Origin: Malania oleifera
Lineage: Eukaryota; Streptophyta; Magnoliopsida; Santalales; Ximeniaceae
NCBI RefSeq assembly: GCF_029873635.1
Contig: NC_080419.1
Span: 65,618,823-65,682,822, forward strand
DNA: 64,000 bases
Direction of reading: 5' to 3'
Each line of letters starts with the position of its first letter. Positions within the stretch are counted from its first letter, which is position 1. Both the position numbers and the translations under genes were made by a program. The notes below the pieces were generated by a model. The model was not told the origin of the DNA. It saw only the letters and a list, made by a program, of their open reading frames with translations, and ran no database searches. Positions 45,780 to 55,994 of the stretch are shown one piece after another.

Positions 45780-46338
45780 AATAGGCCAAGCTCTCTTCTA
45801 ATGTTTATAAATCTATCTTCTAATAGAGGTTTAGTGAATATATTGGCCCATTAATCATTTGTATTAATAAAATCAAGAGTTGTGTCTTCTTTTTGAACAT
45901 GATCTCTTAAAAAATGATGTCTTATGTCAATATGCTTGGTTTTTGAGTGTGAAATGGGATTTTTAGATATGTTTATCGCACTTGTGTTGTCACACTTAAT
46001 TGGAATTGTTTGATAATCTAGGTTAAAGTCTTTTAATTGTTGTTTCATGCATAGTATTTGCACACAACAACTCCTAGGCGCTACATCTTCAGCCTCGACG
46101 GTTGATAAGGCCACGGAGTTTTGTTTTTTTGAGAACCAAGATACTAAGGATTGACCTAAGAAGTGACATGTGTCACTTGTACTCTTTCTACCAATTTTAT
46201 ATCCGGTATAATCAGCATCTGAATAGCTTATCATTTCAAAATTAGTGTCCTTTGGATACCACAAGCCTAGATTAAGTGTGCCTAGCAAGTACCTAAGTAT
46301 TCGTTTAACTGCTATTTGATGTGATTCCTTAGATGTTG
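45780..46338 (-). pseudogene. Sirevirus B pol, RNase H part
   Basis: Downstream half of an interrupted pol gene. Contains HQIAVKRILRYLLGTL, GLWYPKDTNFEMISYSDADY, GRKSTSDTCHFLGQSLVSWF, the RNase H strand with CDNTSAINISKNP and IDIRHHFLRDHVQ, ending around 45780. A stop follows DFINTND near 45851. The right edge, at TGTTG 46334-46338, is the insertion point of the plus-strand Copia; the gene continues at 55995. Confidence 0.9.
46334..46338. repeat. Target-site duplication TGTTG (left)
   Basis: TGTTG immediately before the Copia 5' LTR; the other copy is 55990-55994. Removing the element plus one copy restores continuous homology to Sirevirus A pol (GATTCCTTAG...GAAACC). Confidence 0.95.
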
Positions 46339-48274
46339 TGTTGACTCTACGAGACCAATCTTGTTTTGATAATGACAAATCACTTGGTATTTGATCTGTG
46401 CATTAAGTTTGTGAACAGGACCTATATTAAGCATGTACGGAAGGATAACGAGTCATGGAAGCCATAAAGTAAAGGTGACACATCTTGGCAAGATCCATGG
46501 AACTCAAAGAGTATGAGAATCAAGATGCAAGCGGCAAAGTTCAAGAATATCTTGGGAATGGGTATTTAGAACTCACGTACTTACATTTTCATATGATTTA
46601 ATTTAAGGCTTAACATAACTTAGAATGATTTTAGGACTCATGCATTTCATGTATATCATTAGGGGACTTTCATTCGGTCGCCTGGGCTTTCACCCTCAGA
46701 TGCCTGAACCTACGGAAAATTTAAAAACTTATTTTTTATTAAAAGAACTCGTGAGCTATTTCTTTGATCCAATGGCTAAGATCAATCTTAAGGGTTAGAC
46801 ACCATATATAATGAATATCTAAACCCTAGAATGAAGCTAAGACACACAACAAGAGAAGAACACACCTTATTGCAAGAATATAGAGAAACTTGAGCTGATT
46901 GTCTGCACTTCATTCTACTTTCATCTTCTTTGAGCAAATCTACTCTGAAAATCAAAGGGCATTCATTCATTCAACTGTATTTCAATCTAGTACTGAGGTT
47001 TAATCATTCAAGTTATTATTCTCTAGAACTTCTCATCTCATTATGTGTTCTTGATTATCTTTAGACAAGTTTGATCTTGTGTGCGTTCATACATATAAAA
47101 TATTGTTTTTGAAAAGATCATTACTTGAGAAAGTTGTTTAGCTATTAATTAATTGTTATTGATTCAAGAGCATATATATATTTATATAAATAGTGTTCAT
47201 AGAGCATATTATCTAAAAATCTATTTTTGATTAGGTATTAAAAGGTTGATCTTGAAATTGCTTATACATATACATATTTTTTAAACAAGATCATTACTTG
47301 ATTAAGGTTGTGTGATTGATTAAATGGTTTGATTCAAGTGTATATTAAGATAAAAGATTTATATTTTAGATATATTAAAACACTTGAATATATATCCTTG
47401 GTATTCAAAAATATCTATTTTATTAAGGGATATCTTGTTTGGAAAATCTTATACTCAAGATTTTGTTCTATGAATTACATATCATATACATTTACATATT
47501 ACAAAGATCGAGTTGGGATTAAATATTTGATAGAAAGCTTTTTCATATATATTGATAAAATATTCAAGATAAGGCTTTTATCAAGTTCACATTAGATATA
47601 TGTGTGCATCTTTACAAAGTGAACTAGAGCCCTAGTATACTCCAAAGCATTTTAAATATATCATTATGTGGGAGTTTTGGTTAAAGAGGGTTTGTGTGTT
47701 GAAGCATATCATACATAAAACGATTGTATCGTTTTCATACATTAATGAGCTTCAAGTTTAATCATATGTTAATGTGCTAGGAAATTGAATTGTACTCACA
47801 AGCTTTTTTTAGATGCATTGTTTTGAGTGTTGTTTTTCAGATTCTATTGTATGCACGGTTCGGTGTCTGAACCGGTGTGTGAGGAGAGAGTTGTATCTCT
47901 TGTAAGCAGCGGAGTAGGAGGGAGTTGTGCCTCTTGTAAGCAACAGATTGTAAGGGAAGCTCCATCCCAATTTAAGGAGCAGGGATTCAGTGAAATCCTT
48001 GAGTGGTTGCTCAAGGCGAGGACGTAGGCCAAATCGGCTGAACCTCGTAAAAACCGTGTTTGTCTTCTCTCTTCCCTTTACTCTTTATTTTCAACACTAC
48101 ATATAAATTGTGTATATTGTATGTATAGGTTGGATAGCCTTACACATAAGTAATTAAGTAACAAGAATTCATTGGTAAATATATAAGAAGGGTTTAAGCG
48201 GTAAATAAGTATCAAAGAATTTTTTAAATACCAAATTCACCCCCCCCCCTCTTGGGATTACACCTAATTCAACA
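46339..48274 (+). mobile_element. 5' LTR of nested Copia
   Basis: 1936 bp, TGTTGACTCTACGAG to ATTCAACA. Relative to the 3' LTR it lacks about 335 bp after AGGGGACTTTCA (near 46670); the missing part is most of the AGGCNCCTGA-type island. Confidence 0.95.
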
Positions 48275-48276
48275 TT

Positions 48277-48288
48277 TGGTGTCAGAGC
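48277..48288 (+). promoter_or_regulatory. Primer-binding site, initiator Met tRNA type
   Basis: TGGTGTCAGAGC, two bases after the 5' LTR; one mismatch from TGGTATCAGAGC. Confidence 0.85.
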
Positions 48289-48329
48289 GGGTTTACATAG
48301 ACTTGATAGTTAATTTGTAAAACAATCAC

Positions 48330-49999
48330 GTGGCACACATTGGTGTAACTCCATTCGGTGAGGAACACTCATCCACTAGACCACCCATTTTCTGTGGTAT
48401 AAATTACACCTATTGGAAACGTAGGATGAGCATATATCTACTGAACGTAGATTGGAAGGTTTAAAAATAGTGACTAAGGGAAATCACATTCCCATGAAAA
48501 TAATTGATAAGATTAATGTACCTAAAACTGAAGATGAATATACTAAAGAGGATTGGAAGTCAGTACAAATCAATGCCACTACCATGAACTTACTTTTCTG
48601 TGCATTAGATGTCAATGAATTTAATAGGGTAATGACATGTAACTCAGGTAAATAAATTTGGGAAAAATTAGAAGTTACATATGAAGGCCCTAAGGAAGTC
48701 AAGGATAGTAGGATAGACATGCTCACCAGTGAATATGAAGCATTTAAAATGACGACTGATGAATCCATACAATCCATGTACACTAGATTCACACACATCA
48801 TTAACTCTTTAAATGCTCTTGAAAAAACTTACCATACTTATGAGTTGATCAGGAAAATACTGAGGGGATTACCTCTAGTGTGGGAAGCGAAAGCTATGGA
48901 AATAGGAGAAAGGAGAAATCTCAAGGAGATGTCAGTGGATGAACTCATTGGATCACTCATCACCTATGAGCTAGCAATAAACGAGAGGAAAAATAAGCAA
49001 AGTAAAGCTAAGAAGGTCACTGCACTTAAGGCATCATCAAGCTATTCAAGTGAAGTAAGCAATTCTAAAACAGATGATGACATGGCCTTGCTAACAAAGA
49101 AGTTTAGGAAGTTCTTAAAGAAGAACAAGAAGTTCAACAAAATATTGTGAAACTTTAAATCGGAAAGAGGAGATCAAAGCATGAAGAAAAAGAATGAGGA
49201 TCCAACCACATGCTACAAATGCTGAGAAATTGGACACATCAAGCCTAAGTGCCCCAAGCTCGTTAAAGCCTCAAAGAACAAAAAGAAGGTGCTGAAAGTC
49301 GGCTGGGATACACACAGCACTAGCGGTTCAGAATCTGAATCCAGTGACGATGAGGCCAATCTGTGTCTAATGGCACATGATGACCTTGAGGTACAATCAT
49401 CATTTTCATCATCTTAATATTATTCTCGTGATTCTGAAAATGAAAATGACGTGATTTCATATCATGAACTGAAACAAGAATACTTGTACATTATTAAAAT
49501 GCTTGAGAAGAAAACAAAGAAATCTGAGTTGAGAAGTAAAGTCAAAGAACTTCCGAGCTTACTTGAACGTCAAAATGAATCTCATGCATCTTTCATAAGA
49601 AATAAAGATTTGAAAATTGAGGAGTTAGAAAAGGATTTGAAAGATAAATATGAAATTATTTGTAAATTTACTTAAGGACAAAATAATTTTGAAAAGCTCC
49701 TAGGATCTCAAAGAAATTCCTTAGAAAAGGAAGGACTCGGTTTTAATGGTAAGGAAAATATAAAGAAAAGACATCTTTACATGGGTTATTTTACAAAAGA
49801 GTCGAAGTCATATGCTCCAACTAAGAATTATTATAGAAATACTGCATACTTTAAATGTAGAAGGTTGGGTTACATACAATTCGACTGTCTTTTCAAAAAT
49901 AAAGATGTAAAAATAAAGAAAGTATGGAAGGTCAAAGTTCAATCTAGCACTAACCCTCCTGAAACCAAGACAATCTGGGTACCAAAGCTAGTTTTTTAA
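48330..49999 (+). pseudogene. Nested Copia gag, broken
   Basis: The start codon has decayed: GTG at 48330 stands where the related gag at 26463 has ATG (GTG/ATG-GCA-CAC). The frame reads AHIGVTPFGEEHS and INYTYW, then shifts near 48460. The core then stays in one frame from 48452 to 49999, interrupted by TAA at 48653-48655, TGA at 49148-49150, a TGA in the zinc knuckle (CYKC-stop-EIGHIKPKC, about 49210-49250) and others near 49415 and 49672. A second, degraded CxxC region lies near 49850 (FKCRRLGYIQFDC). The C-terminal half is Lys/Glu-rich and coiled-coil-like, as in Sirevirus gag. Confidence 0.9.
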
Positions 50000-50004
50000 T
50001 TGTC

Positions 50005-53000
50005 TTGCAGATATGCTTAAGATCAGCATCCTCAAAAGATAGATGGTATATGGATAGTGGATGCTCACGCCACATGACCGGGGATAAAGCGAAGTTCACA
50101 TCCATCATACCCAACGATGAAGGGTTTGTTACTTTTGGAGATAATGCTAAGGGAAGGATAACAGGTGTAGGTAAAGTCGGTAATGATTCCTCACTCATTA
50201 TAGATGATGTTTTACTAAAGTTTAAAGCACAATTTATTGAGCATAAGTCAACTATGTGATAAAGGCTACAAAGTATCATTTGAACAAGACAAGTGCATAG
50301 TTGAACACAAAACTGATAATAAGATATTGTTCATTGCTAAGCGTCATGAAAATGTATATACCACAAGCTTTGATAACTTAACTTCACAGAGTGTGACATG
50401 CTCATCTTCTATGAATGAAATAAGCTAGATTTGGCATAGGAGACTAGGACACGCAAACATGGATTTAATCTTAAAATTAGTTAAGAAAGAATTTGTTAAG
50501 GGACTGTCTAAGACTAAATTTGTGAAAGATAAAATCTGTGATGCATGACAACTAGGAAAACAAGCAAGAACAAGCTTTAAGAAGAAGAAAGAGATCTCCA
50601 CTACTAGGCCACTAAAAATGCTACACTTAGACTTATTTGGACCAAACCCAATTCAGAGTTTAGGAGGAAAATCATACACCTTTGTCATTGTTGATGATTT
50701 TTCAAGATACACATGGGTATTATTTTTAGGTCACAAAGATGAAGCATGTGAACAATTTATAAACCTGTGCAAGAAAGTCCAAAATGAAAAGGGATATATA
50801 ATTACTAAAATTCGAATTGATAGGGGTAGAGAATTTAAAAATCAAGGCATGGAAGACTATTGTAATTCATTAAGAATTGCCCATAATTTAGCTCCTAGAA
50901 CACCGCAACAAAATGATATAGTTGAAAGGAAGAATAGGTCTATACAAGAAATGACCAGAACTATGCTTAACGAACATAAATTACCTAAGTACTTTTGGGC
51001 CGAGGCAGTGAATACTGCCTACTATGTGCTAAATAGAGTTCTGATTAGACCATCACTTAATAAAACGCCATACGAGTTATGGAATGGCCATAAACCAAAC
51101 ATATCATATTTTCATGTCTTTGGCTATAAGTGTTTCGTGCTTAGAGACAATGAGCATTTAGGAAAATTAGATGTAAAATCTAATGAAGGTATCTTCCTAG
51201 GGTATGCCTTAGATAGTAAAGTCTATAGAGTATATAACAAATGAACATTGACAGTCATAGAATCTATTCATGTAGTGTTCGATGAGTCAAATCCCTTCTC
51301 CAAAAGAACTGATGAAGATGAAATTGAATTAAACAAGGAATTTGAAGAACTATCAATTGAGAATGATTCAGAAAAGAAAAATGAACTAAAGAAACCATCC
51401 ATTGAAATTGATCAAACTAAAAATGAGGTTAATGAACCACCTAGAGAATAGAAATCCATAAAGAATCATCCCATAGATCAAATAATACCATTACGTGGAG
51501 TAGCCACTCGCTCCTCTCTTAGGAACATGATTAGTCATTTTTAATTTTTGTCTTAAGAAGAACCTAAGAATGTGAGTGAAGTTATAGAGGATGAATCTTG
51601 GGTGCTGTCCATGCAAGAAGAATTAAATCAATTTAAGAGAAACAAAGTATGGACATTAGTTCCCAGACCTGAGGATAAGTTAATCATAGGGACCAAATGG
51701 ATATATAAGAATAAGAAAGATGAACCTAGAGTAGTTGTGAGAAATAAGGCTAGATTAGTAGCTCAGGGATATAATCAAGAAGAAGGTATAGATTTTGAAG
51801 AGACCTTTGCACCTATAACTAGGATGAAAGTCATACGAATGCTTTTAGCATATGCAGCTTTTAAGGATTTCAAGCTACATGAAATGGACTTCAAAAGCGC
51901 ATTTTTAAATGTCTATATAAATGAAGAAGTGTATGTAGAACAACCTCCAGGCTTTGAAAACCATAAGAATCCAGATCACGTGTATAGACTAACGAAAGCC
52001 TTGTATGGTTTAAATCAAGCTCATAGAGCTTGGTATGAAAGGCTGAGCGATTTTTTATTAGAAAATAGATTTATAAGAGGAAAGATAGATACAACCTTGT
52101 TAATAAAGTCTAAGAAAAATGATATTCTCCTAGTACACGTATGTGTAGATGACATCATATTTGGCACTACAGATAAAGAATTGTGTAATGAATTTGCCAA
52201 TACTATGCAAAATGAATTTGAGATGAGCATGATGGGTGAACTAAATTTCTTCCTTGGATTTCAAATCAAACAAGAAAATCATGGAATATTCATAAATCAA
52301 TCAAAGTATATTAGAGACTTACTCAAAAATTTTAATATGGAAGATGAAAAATTACTAGGTACACCTATGAGCACTTCATTGAAATTAGACAAAGATGAAC
52401 AAGGTATACTAGTAGACGTCAAGTTATATTGTGAAATGATAGGTAGCTTGTTATACCTGACTGCTAGTAGACCAGATATAATGTTTAGCATATGTTTGTA
52501 CACAAAATTTCAGTCTGCACCAAAAGAGTCTCATTTTCTAGCTGTTAAACGGATACTTAGATATCTGATAGGAACCGTGGACATTGGGTTATGGTATCCT
52601 AAGTACACATCCTTTGAGATTCTTAGTTATTCAGATGCTAATTTTGTGGGTAGAAAAGTGGATAGGAAGAGCACTAGTGGTACTTATCATTTCTTAGGAC
52701 ACTCCTTGGTCTCTTGGTTTTCCAAGAAAAAAATTCAGTTGTTCTTTCCACAGCTGAGGCTGAATACATAGCGGCAGGTAGTTGTTATGCTCAAACGCTT
52801 TACATGAAGCAACAACTGAAGGATTTTGGATTAAGTTATGAAATAATCCCTATAAGATGCGATAATACAGATGCAATAAATATCTCAAAGAATCCCATAT
52901 TACATTCACAAACTAAGCACATAATATACAACATCACTTTCTTCGTGATCATGTACAAAAAGGGGATGTAACACTAGAGTTTGTATGCATGGATGAACAA

Positions 53001-53092
53001 TGGGTAGATATATTCACGAAACCACTTGCGGAGGATAGGTTTATCCAAATTAGGCATGAATTAGGTCGCATGCATAGTCAAAAGGTTGCTTA
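50005..53092 (+). pseudogene. Nested Copia pol, broken
   Basis: Protease: WYMDSGCSRHMTGD near 50045. Pre-integrase: WHRRLGHANMD near 50436. Integrase: MLHLDLFGPN, RIDRGREF and QQNDIVERKNR keep the three acidic positions. Reverse transcriptase: [36 protein letters not shown] and VCVDDIIFG (YVDD is CVDD). RNase H: DRKSTSGTYHFLGHSLVSWF and AEAEYIAAGSC, ending with a stop at 53090-53092. The stretch 51572-52771 is open for 399 codons. Lesions include frameshifts near 50250, 52730 and 52925 and stops near 50427, 50546, 51242, 51449 and 51541. Confidence 0.92.
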
Positions 53093-53718
53093 GAATCATG
53101 TTAGATGATATAATTCAGGGGGAGCAACGTCACTTACGATATAATCACTTGGTATTGCATTAATAAAAAACAAGACACGTTTAAAATCTTAAGATTTCTA
53201 AGGGGAGAAGAACATAAGGGTACGTCTACTCACGCTTTATTAGTTTAGACCTTTTTGTTGATGTCAAAAGGGGGAGAAAATTGGAAACAAAAATAATAGA
53301 ATGGAAACAAAGGAAAAATAATAGAATGGAAGAAAAAAGAGGGAGATATGCAAAGGGGGGGAAATAATTGTTGATGTCATGGATTGAAACATCATGAGCA
53401 TATTCATTATGAGCATATTTAATACTTTATTTAGATTTAGGAACTTTGTGTGTTCATATAAGTATATTGTCAAGCATATTGTCATCCATTGAAGAAACTA
53501 TTGTTGATGTCATGAATTGAAACATCATGAGCATATTCATTATGAGCATATTTAATACTTCATTTAGATTCAGGCACTTTGTGTATGAATATGAGTATAT
53601 TGTCAAGCATATTGTCATTCATTAAATATTTGATGCATTAATTGAGGGGGAACCTTCTCATGCGTAACTCATTATATATTTTTACTCGTGCATTTGTCAT
53701 TATAAAAAAGGGGGAGAT
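53093..53718 (+). other. Nested Copia 3' UTR with multiple polypurine tracts
   Basis: Purine tracts at about 53201-53210 (AGGGGAGAAG), 53267-53280 (AAAGGGGGAGAAAA), 53352-53362, 53645-53651 and the terminal AAAAAAGGGGGAGAT at 53704-53718. A segment including TTGTTGATGTCATG(G/A)ATTGA and the following ATGAGCATATTCATTATGAG is present twice (about 53370-53480 and 53502-53610). Confidence 0.85.
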
Positions 53719-55989
53719 TGTTGATTTTATGAGTCCAATCCTGTTTTGATAATGACAAATTATTTGGTATTTGATCTGTGCATTGAATTTGTGAACATGA
53801 CCTATATTAAGCATGCATGGAAGGATAACGAGTCATGGAAGCCATAAAGTAAAGCTGACACATCTTGGTAAGATCTATGGAACTCAAAAAGTACAAGAAT
53901 CAAGATGCAAGCAGCAAAGTTCAAGAATATCTTAGGAATGGGTATTTAGAACTCATGTACTTACATTTTCATATGATTTAATTTGAGGCTCAACATAACT
54001 TAGAATGATTTTACGATTCATGCATTTCATGTATATCATTAGGGGACTTTCATGGACTTAGAAATATTCTTAAAACCTTGGAAAGTACCTTTATAAAAGA
54101 GCCAAAAAAGAAAGTAAAATAGTTTTTTTAATTAAAAAATAAAGGAAAATTAAGAAAAAGGGGACTTCAATAGCCTAAACTCACCCTCAGTAGCTTGAAG
54201 AATTTCTTCAGGAGCCTAAAGATTAAGTTCTGTAGCCTCAAGAATTAATGATAAAACACAACAAGTTGGCCGAGGCACCTCGGTTGCCTAACCCTGGAAC
54301 CTTAGGCATCTAAACCACTTTAGGAGCCTGACCCTATCCTTAGGCACCTGACCCTGTAGGTCAACTTGAATTTTCAAAGGCTTAAAGGACTTCGGTCGCC
54401 TGGGCTTTCACCCTCAGGCTCCTAAACCTGCGGGAAATTTAAAAACTTGTTTTTTATTAAAAGAACTCCTGAGCTATTTCTTTGATCCAATGGCTGAGAT
54501 CAATCCTAAGGGTTAGACATTATATATACTGAATATATAAACCTTAGAAAGAAGCTAAGACACACAACAAGAGAAGAACACACCTTATTCCAAGAATATA
54601 AAGAAACTTGAGCTAATTGTCTGCACTTCATTCTACTTTCATCTTCTTTGGGCAAATCTACTCTGAAAATCAAAGGGCATTCATTCATTCAACTATATTT
54701 CAATCTAGTATTGAGGGTTGATCATTCAAGTTATTATTATCTAGAACTTCTCATCTCATTACGTGTTCTTGATTATCTTTAGAAAAGTTTGATCTTGTGT
54801 GCGTTAATACATATAAAATATTGTTTTTGAAAAGATCATTACTTGAGAAAGTTGTTTAGCTATTAATTGATTGTTATTGATTCAAGAGCATATATATATT
54901 TATATAAATAGTGTTCATAGAGCATATTATTGAAAAATCTATTTTTGATTAGGTATTAAAAAGTTGATCTTGAAATTGCTTATACATATACATATTTTTT
55001 AAACAAGATCATTACTTGATTAAGGTTGTGTGATTGATTAAATGGTTTGATTCAAATGTGTATTAAGATAAAAGATTTATATTTTAGATATATTAAAACA
55101 CTTGAATATATATCCTTGGTATTCAAAAATATCTATTTTATTAAAGGATATCTTGTTTGGAAAATCTTATACTCAAGATTTTGTTCTATGAATTACATGT
55201 CATATACATTTACATATTACAAAGATCGAGTTGGGATTAAATATTTGATAGAAAGATTTTTTATATATATTGATAAAATATTCAAGATAAGGCTTTTATC
55301 AAGTGCACATTAGATATATGTGTGCATCTTTACAAAGTGAACTAGAACCCTAGAATACTCCAAAGCATTTTAAATATATCATTACGTGGGAGTTTTGGTT
55401 AAAGAGGATTTGTGTGTTGAAGCATATCATACATAAAACAATTGTATCGTTTTCATACATTCATGAGCTTCAAGTTTAATCATATGTTAATATGTTAGGA
55501 AATTGAATTGTACTCACAAGCTTTTGCTAAAAGCATTGTTTTAAGTGTTGTTTTTCAGATTCTATTGTATACACGGTTCGGTGTGTGAATTGGTGTGTGT
55601 GGAGAGAGCTGTATCCCTTGCAAGTAGCGGAGTATGAGGGAGCCGTGCCTCTTGTAAGTAGCGGATTGTAAGGGAAGCTCCGTCCCAATTTAAGGAGCAA
55701 AGATTTAGTGAAATCCTTGAGTAGTTGCTAAAGGCGAGGACGTAGGCCAAGTCGACTGAACCTCGTAAAAATTGTATTTGTCTTCTCTCTTCCCTTTACT
55801 CTTTTTTTTCAGCAGTGCATTTAAATTGTATATATTGCATGTATAGGTTGGATAGCCTTACACATAAGTAATTGAGTAACAAGAATTCATTGGTAAATAT
55901 ATAAGAAGGGTTTAAGTGGTAAATAAGTGTCAAAGAATTTTTTAAATACCCAATTCACCCCCCCTCTTGGGATTACACCTGATTCAACA
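53719..55989 (+). mobile_element. 3' LTR of nested Copia
   Basis: 2271 bp, TGTTGATTTTATGAG to GATTCAACA. Contains the motif island at 54175-54425 that is mostly missing from the 5' LTR. The last 40 bp (CACCCCCCCTCTTGGGATTA) are the conserved end also seen at 21530, 26380 and 48255. Confidence 0.95.
54175..54425. repeat. AGGCNCCTGA-type motif island
   Basis: Spaced variants: GTAGCCT, AGGAGCCTAAA, GAGGCACCTCGGTTGCCTAA, TTAGGCATCTAAA, AGGAGCCTGACCCT, TTAGGCACCTGACCCT and CGGTCGCCTGGG. Looser than the other islands but in a comparable place in the LTR. Confidence 0.7.
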
Positions 55990-55994
55990 TGTTG
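55990..55994. repeat. Target-site duplication TGTTG (right)
   Basis: Right copy of the duplication flanking the nested Copia. Confidence 0.95.

Larger units (their letters stand above)
46339..55989 (+). mobile_element. Complete Sirevirus-like Copia, nested
   Basis: 9651 bp with both LTRs, a primer-binding site, gag, pol, multiple polypurine tracts and the flanking 5-bp duplication TGTTG. Gene order protease-integrase-RT-RNase H defines Ty1/Copia. Multiple stops and frameshifts make it non-autonomous. It lacks the additional 3' ORF found in Sireviruses A, B and C: only about 625 bp of non-coding DNA separate RNase H from the 3' LTR. The LTRs differ by many substitutions, mostly C/T and G/A, plus one 335-bp length difference. 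Confidence 0.95.

Noticed and set aside
47329..47595. Conserved 88-codon frame in both nested Copia LTRs (also 55047-55313)
   Set aside because: Conservation is explained by the two LTRs being copies of each other; AT-rich Lys/Ile/Tyr composition and no equivalent in the LTR at 19596-21554 that I could see.
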